This document shows, one piece after another, positions 17,642-25,763 of a stretch of DNA of 64,000 bases (within the stretch, counting starts at the first letter, position 1; every line of letters starts with the position of its first letter). The position numbers were made by a program, and so were the translations under genes. Under the pieces are notes generated by a model, which saw nothing but the letters and a program-made list of their open reading frames with translations, ran no database searches and was not told where the DNA came from. Source of the DNA: Paraburkholderia ginsengisoli NBRC 100965 (GTDB lineage: Bacteria > Pseudomonadota > Gammaproteobacteria > Burkholderiales > Burkholderiaceae); NCBI RefSeq assembly GCF_000739735.1, contig NZ_BBJF01000005.1, forward strand, positions 310,001 to 374,000, in the 5' to 3' direction.

Positions 17642-18898
17642 TCAGCTTTCGCCGACCGCCTCACCACGCAGCATCTCCGCCGCCGGCGCATCGCGTTGCA
17701 GGCCTCGCACGCGCGACGCCCACATAACGCTCGCCAATGCGATGGCGACCGCCACCCAGCCGACGGTCCCATATCCGACGATCTGCCCGCTCGGCGAAGT
17801 ACCGAGCATCAAGCCGCCGAGCCACGCGCCGCTGCCCGTGCCCAACGCCTGCAACGCGCTGTTCGCGCTGAGAAACGCGCCGCGTCGTGAAGGCTCGGGG
17901 ACGGTGGTCAGCAATGCCTGCATCGGCACCATCCGTCCGGACATCAGCACCATGAAGCACGGAAAGAACATCACGAGCGCGTAGAACGGCAGGTCCGGCA
18001 GATGTGTGACGAACAGCACCGGCAGGAAAGACAGCACGGCCGCAATCCGGAACACGCGCTGCGTGCCGAACCGGTCGGCCAGTCTGCCGACCAGCCGCGC
18101 CGTGAAGAACGTCGCCGCGCCGCCGGCCATATACAGCCACGACAACTGTTGCGGCGCGACGCCGTGATTGGCGACCAGCACGGGCGAAATGAACGGGATC
18201 ACCAGCATGTGCGCGACCATCATCATGAAGGTCAGCGCAAACGCATTCAAATGGCGCGGGTTGCTCAGTAGCCGCCACAGGTCCGGCAGCACTTCGCTGA
18301 GCGTCGGCTGACGCCGGTCCAGATGCTCGGCAAGCGACGGCACCAGTCGCGAGCCGGCCAGCCAGATCAGCACCGACAACACCACCAGCAGAAAGAACGG
18401 CGCGGCCCAGTTGAAGCGCGCGCCGAGCATCACGCCGGCCGGCACGCCCGCGATTGCGGCAAGCGAGAACGCGGTCATGATCGTGCCGGTCGCGGCGCCG
18501 CGCCGTTGAACCGGAATCACGTCGCCGACGATCGCCATGATCACCGAGCCGAGCACGCCGCCGGTGATGCCGGCAAACGCGCGCGCGACGAGCAGCAACG
18601 GAAAACTGTCCGCGAGTGCGCAGCCGAGGTTCGACAGCGCGAACAACGCGTACACGCACAGCAGCAGACGCCGCCGGTCGAAGCGGTCGATATAGGTCGC
18701 CGCGAACAGCCCCGACAGCCCCGAACACCACGAATACGCGGACACGGCCGTCGCGAACGCGGCCGGTGCGATATGGAACGCGCGCATGATCTGCGGGCCG
18801 AGCGGCATCATCACCATGAAGTCCATGATGATGGTGAATTGCGTCAGCGCGAGCAGCCAGAGCAGGCGGCGCTCATGCCGGGTACTGATTGAGTACAT
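17642..18898 (-). CDS. Major facilitator superfamily transporter (DHA1-type, possible siderophore or drug exporter)
   Basis: 418 residues with 12 predicted membrane helices. MFS signature between helices 2 and 3 (TYIDRFDRRRLLLCVYALF) and a motif C-like GSVIMAIVGDVIPVQRRGAA segment; the N-terminal helix carries LLALTQFTIIMDFMVMMPLG, common in DHA1 antiporters. It is the third gene of a same-strand set with the siderophore reductase (81-bp gap) and the PadR-type regulator, so a role in siderophore or metal-chelator traffic is plausible but not shown. Start at MYSISTRHERR; the longer frame adds 17 unrelated residues. Confidence 0.86.
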   Translation of the reverse strand: MYSISTRHERRLLWLLALTQFTIIMDFMVMMPLGPQIMRAFHIAPAAFATAVSAYSWCSGLSGLFAATYIDRFDRRRLLLCVYALFALSNLGCALADSFPLLLVARAFAGITGGVLGSVIMAIVGDVIPVQRRGAATGTIMTAFSLAAIAGVPAGVMLGARFNWAAPFFLLVVLSVLIWLAGSRLVPSLAEHLDRRQPTLSEVLPDLWRLLSNPRHLNAFALTFMMMVAHMLVIPFISPVLVANHGVAPQQLSWLYMAGGAATFFTARLVGRLADRFGTQRVFRIAAVLSFLPVLFVTHLPDLPFYALVMFFPCFMVLMSGRMVPMQALLTTVPEPSRRGAFLSANSALQALGTGSGAWLGGLMLGTSPSGQIVGYGTVGWVAVAIALASVMWASRVRGLQRDAPAAEMLRGEAVGES

Positions 18899-18979
18899 CG
18901 GTCGATTCCTTATTGTTGTTGTTCGAGGCAGAGCGTCCGCGCGGCGCATGCCGCCCGCTTCGCGGCGAGCGCGAGCTAT

Positions 18980-19810
18980 TCAATCGTCCAGCGATTCGTG
19001 GACTGCCTGCGCGCCCTGTTTCCAGTAGCTGGCCGCGCGGATGCGCGACTTGTCGACGCCGCGTTCGGAGCATAGATGCTGACGCACCGCGCGCATCGTT
19101 GCGGATTCGCCGGCGGCCCACACGTAGCCTTCGCCCTGTTCCGGCAGATAGATGTCGCGCACCGCCTGCAACAGCGCGGCGCCGCGCTCGCCGTTGCCGT
19201 TGCGATGACACCAGACCAGATGCAGCTCGGTTCGCGTGGCGAAGTCGATCTGCGCGGACGCGTCGGCCACTTCGATCACCGCCGCGACGCGCGCGCCGGC
19301 CGGCAGTTCTTCGAGGCGGCGCGCGATGGCGGGCAGCGCGGTTTCGTCGCCGACCAGCAGATGCCAGTCGAAAGCGGTGGGTACGACGAACGAGCCGCGC
19401 GGGCCGCCGATGCCGAGATACTGCCCGACCTTGGCCTGCGCCGCCCAGCTCGCAGCGGGACCGGCCTCGTGCATCGCGAATTCGATGTCGAGTTCGCGCG
19501 CATCGCGATCGAAGCGACGCGGCGTGAAATCGCGCGCAGTCGGACGCTGGCCAGCGGGGAACACTGGACCGTCGGGACCGGCTTCCGGCAGCGTCGGTTT
19601 GTCCGCGCCGCGCTCGGGGAAAAACACCTTGATGTGATCGTCGAACGAAGCGGAGACGAAGTCGTGCAGATCGTCGCCGGTGAAGGTCACGCGAATCAGA
19701 TGCGGGGTCAGCGCGCGCACCTGCTTGACCTGCAGCAGACGGAACTTCAGCGGATGCCGTACGCGCTGCACGGCGAGGTCGGGTCGATTGTCATGGTCGT
19801 GAGTCGGCAT
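18980..19810 (-). CDS. Siderophore-interacting protein / ferric-chelate reductase (YqjH-like, SIP family)
   Basis: 276 residues. FAD-binding N-domain: LTPHLIRVTFTGDDLHDF, RDFTPRRFDRDARELDIEF (the RxxTxR flavin motif), GQYLGIGGPRGSFVVP. C-terminal NAD(P)H-like domain: WHLLVGDETALPAIARRLEE, VWAAGESATMRAVRQHL and YWKQG near the end, all SIP-family signatures. E. coli YqjH reduces ferric siderophores with NADPH. It lies 127 bases downstream of a YqjI-like regulator on the same strand, whereas in E. coli the two genes are divergent. Start at MPTHDHDN, matching family length. Confidence 0.92.
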   Translation of the reverse strand: MPTHDHDNRPDLAVQRVRHPLKFRLLQVKQVRALTPHLIRVTFTGDDLHDFVSASFDDHIKVFFPERGADKPTLPEAGPDGPVFPAGQRPTARDFTPRRFDRDARELDIEFAMHEAGPAASWAAQAKVGQYLGIGGPRGSFVVPTAFDWHLLVGDETALPAIARRLEELPAGARVAAVIEVADASAQIDFATRTELHLVWCHRNGNGERGAALLQAVRDIYLPEQGEGYVWAAGESATMRAVRQHLCSERGVDKSRIRAASYWKQGAQAVHESLDD

Positions 19811-19937
19811 GAGGATGTGGCTCCTGTTGGGTTCGGATGGCGCGCCGGGACGCATGGCGCACGCTATGCGCCGCGTGTGTGTCAATGTGCCGGCGCGCGC
19901 GTGAGGCGGGCGGTGTGAGTTCAGCGGTTCTGGCGAT

Positions 19938-20909
19938 TCAGGCGGCGGGTTCGGCGCCGGTGCCGCTCGCGTTGCCTTCGCTTTGGCCTTCGATCTCGCG
20001 CGCCGCGCGCATCAGGATCGCGGCGATGCGGCGCTGTTCGTCGGCCGGTGCGTTGTCACGGCGCAGCATCGCGTTCTTCAGCGTGCGGCGCGCTTCGTTC
20101 AGTTCGGGCAGCCAACCGCCTTCGCTGATGTCAGCCGGCTCTTCGCCAGCAAAGGCGCGCCGCACCGAATCCATCTTGCGGGCGATATGCGTGAGCCTCG
20201 CCAGCATCAACTCGACGCGATCGCGATTCGCGGCCAGATAGTCGCGGCCCGCGTCCGCCAGTTCGTAGCGCTTGCGGTTGCCTTCGAGTTGGACGGTCAC
20301 GTAGCCGAGTTCTTCCAGATACGTGAGCGCCGGATAGACCATGCCGGGGCTCGGACTGTAGAAGCCGTTCGAGCGCGTTTCGAGCGCCTTGATCAGCTCG
20401 TAGCCGTGGCTCGGCTGGGCGTCGATCATTGACAGCAACAGCAGTTGCAGGTCGTCCGAGCTGAATTTGCGGCCGCGCGGAAAACCGTCGCCATCGCCGC
20501 CGAAGCCGCCAGGCCCGCCGCCGAAGCGTCCGCCACGGCCGGGGCCGCCGCCGCGCGGGTCGTGGTGGCGGCCGATTGCGTGCCACAGCGCGTGTATTGA
20601 GAAGCGGTGGTGGCCGTGGTGATTGTGGTGGCGCGGGTGACCGTTGGGTTCGCCGCGTCCGCCTGACTGCTCGCCGGAGAATTCGCGGTGCTCGCCGCGC
20701 TCGCCGCGGCCATGCTTATTGCCGCGAAATGCATGCCGGTCGCCGCGTTCACCGTGACGGCGTTCGAACTCGACGCCGCCGCGCTCCCTTCGAGCGGCCT
20801 GAAGCCGGGCGAACGCATGCCAGAGCGCGTGCAGCGCGGCGCGATCCGAACCTAGGTGGAAACTATCGTCCGCGCCGCGCGGACGGGAAAAACGGTGCTG
20901 GTGTCGCAT
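19938..20909 (-). CDS. PadR-family regulator with His-rich N-terminus (YqjI-like)
   Basis: 323 residues. About 145 N-terminal residues are low-complexity and rich in His, Arg and Gly (e.g. HPRHHNHHGHHRFS, HALWHAIGRHHDPRGGGPG), followed by a PadR winged helix (about 150-225): LQLLLLSMIDAQPSHGYELI, SPSPGMVYPALTYLEELGYV. E. coli YqjI has the same layout; its His-rich extension binds nickel and relieves repression of yqjH. Here the yqjH-like gene lies directly downstream. Start: ATG at 20909 with GGGAG seven bases upstream; a GTG three codons earlier overlaps that site and is less likely. Three TCTTAAGAT palindromes upstream suggest autorepression. Confidence 0.9.
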   Translation of the reverse strand: MRHQHRFSRPRGADDSFHLGSDRAALHALWHAFARLQAARRERGGVEFERRHGERGDRHAFRGNKHGRGERGEHREFSGEQSGGRGEPNGHPRHHNHHGHHRFSIHALWHAIGRHHDPRGGGPGRGGRFGGGPGGFGGDGDGFPRGRKFSSDDLQLLLLSMIDAQPSHGYELIKALETRSNGFYSPSPGMVYPALTYLEELGYVTVQLEGNRKRYELADAGRDYLAANRDRVELMLARLTHIARKMDSVRRAFAGEEPADISEGGWLPELNEARRTLKNAMLRRDNAPADEQRRIAAILMRAAREIEGQSEGNASGTGAEPAA

Positions 20910-20929
20910 TCTGGGCACTCCCGTGAATG

Positions 20930-20974
20930 TCTTAAGATGTGTCTTAAGATATATATCTTAAGATAGTTTGTCAA
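20930..20974 (-). promoter_or_regulatory. Triple palindromic operator and promoter of the YqjI-like regulator
   Basis: Three copies of TCTTAAGAT (20930-20938, 20942-20950, 20956-20964), starting 12 and 14 bases apart, lie just upstream of the regulator gene. On the minus strand a TTGACA (-35) at 20974-20969 is followed at about 15-17 bases by TATATC/TATCTT inside the repeats. Occupation of the repeats would block this promoter, which is the expected arrangement for PadR autorepression and for metal-dependent induction of the reductase gene downstream. Confidence 0.75.
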
Positions 20975-21059
20975 ACTACTTTTTTGCGACCGCCGGCCTA
21001 CAAGCAAATCTGCGAGACCGTATGGGCACGCCGTCCGGGTACGACAAAGCCTGCGTCAA

Positions 21060-21440
21060 CGAGGGAGTTTGATGTGCAGCGCAGTGCAGTGAAGCTTGCA
21101 ATGACCACGGGCGTTGGCGTATCAGAGGTTGCACGTCAACTGTCGATATCAATGAAGACCGCGGCAGACCGGTGCGCGCTACAAAGGCCGGCAAGTCAGA
21201 GCGTGTGGGTCGGCATCAAAAGCCGTTGATGGAGATCGAAGCTGAGCTCGGATGGGGGAGCGGGAACTGGCTGAGGTAAAAAGAGGGAACGCGATCTATT
21301 AAAAATTCGCGACTTACTTCGCGCGGGAGTCGCGGTGAAATACGGCACGATCGAACAGATGCGACAGGACCATCCTGTGCCGCCGATGCGCGGACTGCCC
21401 GGCGTTTTCGTCAGCGGCTAGTACGCGTGATGCTAGCGCT
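21060..21440 (+). mobile_element. Degenerate IS3-family transposase orfA/orfB junction remnant
   Basis: A decayed reading frame gives REFDVQRSAVKLAMTTGVGV and EVARQLSISMKTAADR (21060-21170), the N-terminal helix-turn-helix of IS3 OrfA. After frame breaks come ERELAEVKRGN, TYFARES and, in another frame, YGTIEQMRQDHPVPPMRGLP, VFVSGY (to about 21421), the OrfA end and OrfB start. No terminal inverted repeats or target duplication were found. It is an old, non-functional fragment. Confidence 0.65.
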
Positions 21441-21589
21441 CGTCATCGGTGCGGGCACAGCAGGAGCCCGATATAGCCACGTCGATCACTCCGTTATCCT
21501 AAGTGTTTCCTCGGCAGGATAGCGTTCGACCTAGGTCAATATTCGACGCAAATTACCGCTTTTAGTGGCTCCCGGTTCCGTGCAAAGCA

Positions 21590-21720
21590 ACATGCCGTAG
21601 GTCTCATCCATGCGCCAGTTCTTTCCAACTGGCGGCTTGTGACGGCGAAACGCTTTCTCCATGATCGGCAACAGCTTGAGCGCCAGCGATGCACGCTCCA
21701 ATGATCGACAGCGATCCCAC
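21590..21720 (-). mobile_element. IS6-family transposase fragment
   Basis: On the minus strand LLPIMEKAFRRHKPPVGKNW followed by RMDETY reads like the segment leading into the first catalytic Asp (W-R-x-DETY) of IS6/IS240-type DDE transposases. Homology ends abruptly after DETY. Neither the upstream helix-turn-helix nor the remaining DDE residues are visible, so it is a short relic. Confidence 0.6.
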
Positions 21721-22036
21721 GTCGGCTGTCGTTTCTATATGAACGCGTCCCTTTTGCGCTAGCTTTTCGTGTGCTGTGACGGACAGGATGGGTTGCTGCT
21801 CGATGCCGGGTTTGTTGAGCCAGATAGACCGCGACGCTCTATGAAATCCGCTGGTCCGCGCCTCATTGCTCAAACGAGCGTGAAGCTTTAGAAATGATTC
21901 AGGTTGGCGCACCCCGGTCCTACCTAGTTTGAAAAATCATCTAGCGGACCTCCTGCCGCCGTCATGGAGACGGCGGGGTTAAAGCGAGTTTGCCAACTGC
22001 TTTAACCGGAATGAGGCTGTGATGGAATAGAGCGGA

Positions 22037-22125
22037 ATGGACCTGCATTCGAATAGTATCGTCGTGACCGTGACCGACGAGGCAGACCGGGGGGGCGCAG
22101 AAACGCGTCGGGCAAACGAGTACTC
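22037..22125 (+). mobile_element. IS110-family transposase N-terminal fragment
   Basis: MDLHSNSIVVTVTDEADR matches the start of IS110-type DEDD transposases (A-x-DLHSN...D-x-DR), including the first catalytic Asp. A run of seven G at 22090-22096 coincides with loss of the frame, after which AQKR and GQT residues resemble the next QKRLPN block. Only about 30 codons remain. Confidence 0.6.
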
Positions 22126-22159
22126 GAGAAACCGCGGCCGCTTGAACTGCCATCGTTCA

Positions 22160-22189
22160 ATCCGGTTGTGCCTCTGCGCACAACCGGAT
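22160..22189 (-). terminator. Hairpin terminator-like element after the glycosidase-like gene
   Basis: A perfect 12-bp stem (ATCCGGTTGTGC with its complement) around a 6-base loop lies 12 bases past the stop codon of the minus-strand gene ending at 22201. There is no long T-run, so it may be an imperfect terminator or mRNA-stabilising hairpin. Confidence 0.6.
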
Positions 22190-22200
22190 CATGGCCCTGC

Positions 22201-23625
22201 TTATTGCGCCGCTGCAACGGCCTGTTTGATGGCGGAATAAATTGGCTTCTGCGCGGCGTTGCTCGTCAGAATGCCGTAATCACCGGTTGGGTCATCGTAC
22301 AGTTCGTACCAGTTGAAGCCGATCACGTTGTACGTCGCTTTGGCCGCGACGAGTTCAGGAATCGTCTTGGCGATGTACTCCTGTGCCTGAGCGGTAGTGA
22401 AGTCGGTGTTGACGCCAATCTCCGTGAACATGATCGGGAGGTTGTATGCATCGTGCAAGGACTTCAGAACGTTGTAGTTCGTACCCGTCACGCCCCACGT
22501 ATTCTCAGGATCACCACCGTCAGAGTACCAATGGAGCTGAATGATGTCCGTCTTCACCACCGGGTGGCCGGTCGTGCCATCCGGTTGGGTGCCGGTCAGC
22601 ATGCCTTTGTACCAGCCCAGATGGAGGAAGCCCGATGACGCGGTGGCGATAATCTTCGTCGCGCCTGCAGTGTCGACCGAACGCCAGCCGTCGTACGAGC
22701 CGCGCAGCGCGCCGCGCCAGATTGGCCACGTGTTGTTGTCGTAGTCGGAGACATTGGCGCCGTCGTTGGCCACCGGTTGATCGCCGTCGAGGTCGTACTC
22801 GTTGCCGAATTCCACCACCGGTACGCCTTTGAGCTTGGTCGCAGCATAGGCCGCCATCGAGTAGGCGTATGCGTAAGCGCTCTCCTCTGTCGGCGTCTGG
22901 CCGTTGAGCGACGGATCATCCCATGGATAGGCATCGATCATCGGCATGATCGTGATCTTCGAGCCCATGCCTGGAATAACTGTGTTGGCCACAGCGTCAA
23001 TCTGATCGTAGCTGTGAATATCCTGCCGGTTCCCCGTCAGGCCAAGATCGGACAGCGTTGCGGCCTGAGTAGCGAGTGGGACCGACGCGTACATGCCGCC
23101 GTAGTTGTAATGCTCGTTGATGCCGAAGAACGGGATAGCCGACGCAGTAGTGGGGATTGCGGCTGCCGACGTGGGTGTAGTCGTAGGCGTAGTCGTAGTC
23201 GTGGGTGCGGTGGTCGGCGTAGTCGCCGGCGTGCTGGCCGCAGGACGCGGATCGGCAGACACCACCCAACTGCTGTTTTGCCATACCCACCAGTTGTTAT
23301 CGCTGTTTTGTGAATAGACTTTGCCGGCATACCAGAGCAGCAGCTTAACGCCCGACGTAGACCCTGCTGTCCGACCCGCCCGATAGACCACGCCGTTCTT
23401 TACCGACCAGACGGCACCCCATTCATCATTGATCGAGGTGGCAGGTGGAATGGCGGTGCCGCTTACCGACGGCGGATGCTTGGCGACATCGACTACAGCG
23501 ACCGGATCGACCGCGTTGGCGGCGACGGCTGTTGGGTCACTTTTGCCATCACCCCCACCGCCACACGCCGCAAGAATTGGGACTACTAAATAGATTGAAT
23601 AACTACGTAAGGTTTGAAATTTCAT
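22201..23625 (-). CDS. Secreted glycosidase-like lipoprotein (clan GH-A fold, putative)
   Basis: 474 residues. Lipoprotein signal peptide MKFQTLRSYSIYLVVPILAA then Cys21 (LAAC lipobox) and a GGGG tether. Residues about 65-125 form a small Trp-rich module (EWGAVWSVKNGVVYRAG, NNWWVWQNSSWV) that may bind polysaccharide. A Thr/Pro/Ala linker (130-160) leads to a TIM-barrel-like domain: FGINEHYNYGG, VVEFGNEYD (Glu276, likely acid/base) and PIMFTEIGVN (Glu402, likely nucleophile), the Asn-Glu/Glu pair of GH-A clan enzymes. Family number and substrate cannot be assigned by eye. Probably outer-membrane or exported. The start was chosen at the Met that begins the signal peptide. Confidence 0.75.
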   Translation of the reverse strand: MKFQTLRSYSIYLVVPILAACGGGGDGKSDPTAVAANAVDPVAVVDVAKHPPSVSGTAIPPATSINDEWGAVWSVKNGVVYRAGRTAGSTSGVKLLLWYAGKVYSQNSDNNWWVWQNSSWVVSADPRPAASTPATTPTTAPTTTTTPTTTPTSAAAIPTTASAIPFFGINEHYNYGGMYASVPLATQAATLSDLGLTGNRQDIHSYDQIDAVANTVIPGMGSKITIMPMIDAYPWDDPSLNGQTPTEESAYAYAYSMAAYAATKLKGVPVVEFGNEYDLDGDQPVANDGANVSDYDNNTWPIWRGALRGSYDGWRSVDTAGATKIIATASSGFLHLGWYKGMLTGTQPDGTTGHPVVKTDIIQLHWYSDGGDPENTWGVTGTNYNVLKSLHDAYNLPIMFTEIGVNTDFTTAQAQEYIAKTIPELVAAKATYNVIGFNWYELYDDPTGDYGILTSNAAQKPIYSAIKQAVAAAQ

Positions 23626-24139
23626 TTGAGCTACGACTGAGTTTTTTTCTGACAGTCCTGAACGGAGTGAACGTTCGCCCAAGTCGCTTCGAGGGAGCCG
23701 ATAGCGACTGGATACCTTTGAAAGTGAGGCGGAACGGCCTATGCGCCCGGTATAACCAGAGAAGACTCACTATACGTGCGCCTCGCCTTGATGAGAACGC
23801 TCGTTCCCTGCTCAGGCAATGAAGCGGCGATGTTACGCGGATGAAACGTTTTGAACGAGTATTCCGTCGTAACAAACTGTATCGTCTGACAATAAACTCG
23901 CTATTCGCTTTTAATATTAATAATACTAATACTCTAGTATTTTCGTTTTGGGGCCGCGGATCAGCTTTGAAAGGGGTGAGAAATTAAGTTAAAACGCGCG
24001 CGATCCAGCCTCCGCAGTCGAATGACCTTTGATGCTAGATTGTCATTAAACAAATGACATACATGCTCTCGAGAAATCTCTGTCAAACGCCGAGAATGTC
24101 TTCCAACGCGGCAGTCGCCGTCATCGAGGAGCGAAGATC
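23626..24139. other. AT-rich intergenic region between divergent genes
   Basis: About 510 bases between the glycosidase-like gene (minus) and the NmrA-type gene (plus). The segment 23890-23945 is strikingly AT-rich for this genome (ATTAATAATACTAATACTCT) and contains an AATAC...GTATT inverted repeat, typical of promoters and possible H-NS-type silencing sites. No gene was recognised. Confidence 0.5.
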
Positions 24140-25015
24140 ATGTTTGCAATTACTGGTGTGACAGGACAAGTGGGCGGTGCGGCGGCACGCGCGTTACTGG
24201 ATGCGGGACATCCTGTGCGGGCGGTGTTGCGCGACGAGAGCAAGGCGGCGCAGTGGACGCAGCGCGGCGCCGAGGTCGCGATCGCATCGTTCGAAGATGC
24301 CGACGCGCTGACCGCGGCGTTTCGTGGAACGGCGGGCGTGTTCGTGATGATCGCGCCGAATTTCGCGCCACAACCCGGCTATCCGAATGCGCACGCGGCG
24401 GCCGCCGTGTTGAAGGAGGCGTTGACAAAGGCGCGGCCGGAGCGCGTAACGGCGCTGTCGTCGGTCGGCGGGCAGCGCGAGTCGGGGCTCGGCCTCATCA
24501 CCCAGGTGCATATTCTCGAAGAAGCGCTTGCCGCTCTGCCGATTCCCATGCCGACGGCGATCATGCGACCTGCGTGGTTCATGGAGAACTCGGTGTGGGA
24601 CATTGCGCCGGCTCGCGAAACCGGCGTGATGCCGAGCTTTCTGCAACCGCTCGAGCGCGCGTATCCGATGGTTGCGACGGCGGACATCGGCCGCGTGATT
24701 GCGGAGACGCTCACGCAATCGTGGCAAGGGCGGCGTGTGATCGAGATCGAAGGTCCGCAACGTTACTCACAGCATGAGATTGCCGCGCTGTTCGGCGGCG
24801 CGTTGGGGCGTCGGGTGGACGCGCGCGCGGTGCCGCGCGATCAGTGGGAGGCGTTGTTCCAGGCGCAGGGAACATCGTGGCCCACGCCGCGTATCGAGAT
24901 GATCGACGGCTTCAACTCGGGGTGGATCGATTTCGAGGACGGGGCGCACGAGCGCGTGATCGGCACGACGTCTTTTCAGACCGTGCTGGCAGAGTTGGTG
25001 GGGCGCGTGGGGTGA
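24140..25015 (+). CDS. NmrA-like NAD(P)-binding oxidoreductase/sensor (atypical SDR)
   Basis: 291 residues. N-terminal dinucleotide fold MFAITGVTGQVGGAAARALL (GxTGxxG), then VRAVLRDESKAAQWTQRGAE, typical of NmrA/QOR2-type atypical short-chain dehydrogenases that bind NADP and act as quinone reductases or redox sensors. PTAIMRPAWFMEN and the ADIGRVIAETL segment support the family; the Tyr-x3-Lys catalytic pair of classical SDRs is not seen. The ATG follows CGAGGAGCGAAG. No partner gene lies close; function in redox or regulation is inferred from family. Confidence 0.82.
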   Translation: MFAITGVTGQVGGAAARALLDAGHPVRAVLRDESKAAQWTQRGAEVAIASFEDADALTAAFRGTAGVFVMIAPNFAPQPGYPNAHAAAAVLKEALTKARPERVTALSSVGGQRESGLGLITQVHILEEALAALPIPMPTAIMRPAWFMENSVWDIAPARETGVMPSFLQPLERAYPMVATADIGRVIAETLTQSWQGRRVIEIEGPQRYSQHEIAALFGGALGRRVDARAVPRDQWEALFQAQGTSWPTPRIEMIDGFNSGWIDFEDGAHERVIGTTSFQTVLAELVGRVG

Positions 25016-25763
25016 GCGACGGGCCGGGCGGATGATCGTCCGGCCTGTTCGCCCGAATAAAAGTGTATTCCGCCAAGACGATCCGTTTCGACGGTTCAAG
25101 AGCGTGTCGCGTGTTCACATTCAAAACCAATCATTGACGCGCGAGACGCGCCCCGAATCCGGTAAAAAATTCGCCGTACGATAATTACGCGAAGGATTGC
25201 AGAAGGGGCTCAAGTTTCTAAAATCGCAGCCGATTGCGTGCACGTATAGCATCTCCCTGTACTTATTATTGCCGCGATTTGCAATCCATCGGAAAGTCGG
25301 GGCACCCGTCTGTAAGCGGCCAGGCAGTCAATAGCCGTCGACCTGACTGGAGCAATATCGCATGTTCGGTCTTCGATCGTACGCGTAGGAGCATGCGTCG
25401 CCCTGCGTTCGTTGAAAGTCCCATGCTAGCGGCACATTGGTGGAAGAGTTGAGACCGTTGACTCTGCAACCGGCTGTGCGGTCGCTCGAGAATGGAAGCA
25501 AAACGCCTTAGCCGTAGCGGTCATTCCTATTAGCAATCAGAGCATTTGTCCAACCTGCTTCCGACACTTCGCAAAGTCGGAATTGCAATGAAGAGCGAAT
25601 GAGGTCCATCCCTCGTTCGACTCGTTCGGCTTGCGGCAAAATCAGTGGTTCAGAGTAGGATTCGGCACGAGCGGGCTAGCGGCACGCGTTCGTCGGGCAA
25701 CCATTGAAAGTGGCTTTAACGCATTCGGAAAATCTCATTTCCAGGGATCGTTAAGGAGGGGAA
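25016..25763. other. Long intergenic region upstream of the LuxR-type regulator
   Basis: About 750 bases with no supported gene. A GGCCGG...CCGGCC inverted repeat (25022-25045) just after the NmrA-type stop could act in termination. The rest shows mixed composition and only short frames; the large size suggests decayed coding sequence or a long regulatory region, but nothing was recognisable. Confidence 0.5.

Larger units (their letters stand above)
20975..22159. other. Non-coding mobile-element graveyard
   Basis: About 1.2 kb without an intact gene, between the PadR operator and the glycosidase-like gene. It holds the IS3, IS6 and IS110 fragments listed separately. Base composition is lower in GC than the flanks and no fragment keeps its ends. 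Between them (21440-21590 and 21720-22030) nothing recognisable was found. Confidence 0.65.

Noticed and set aside
25234..25452. 72-codon frame in the gap before the LuxR gene
   Set aside because: Composition and context give no support, and an equally long frame lies on the other strand.
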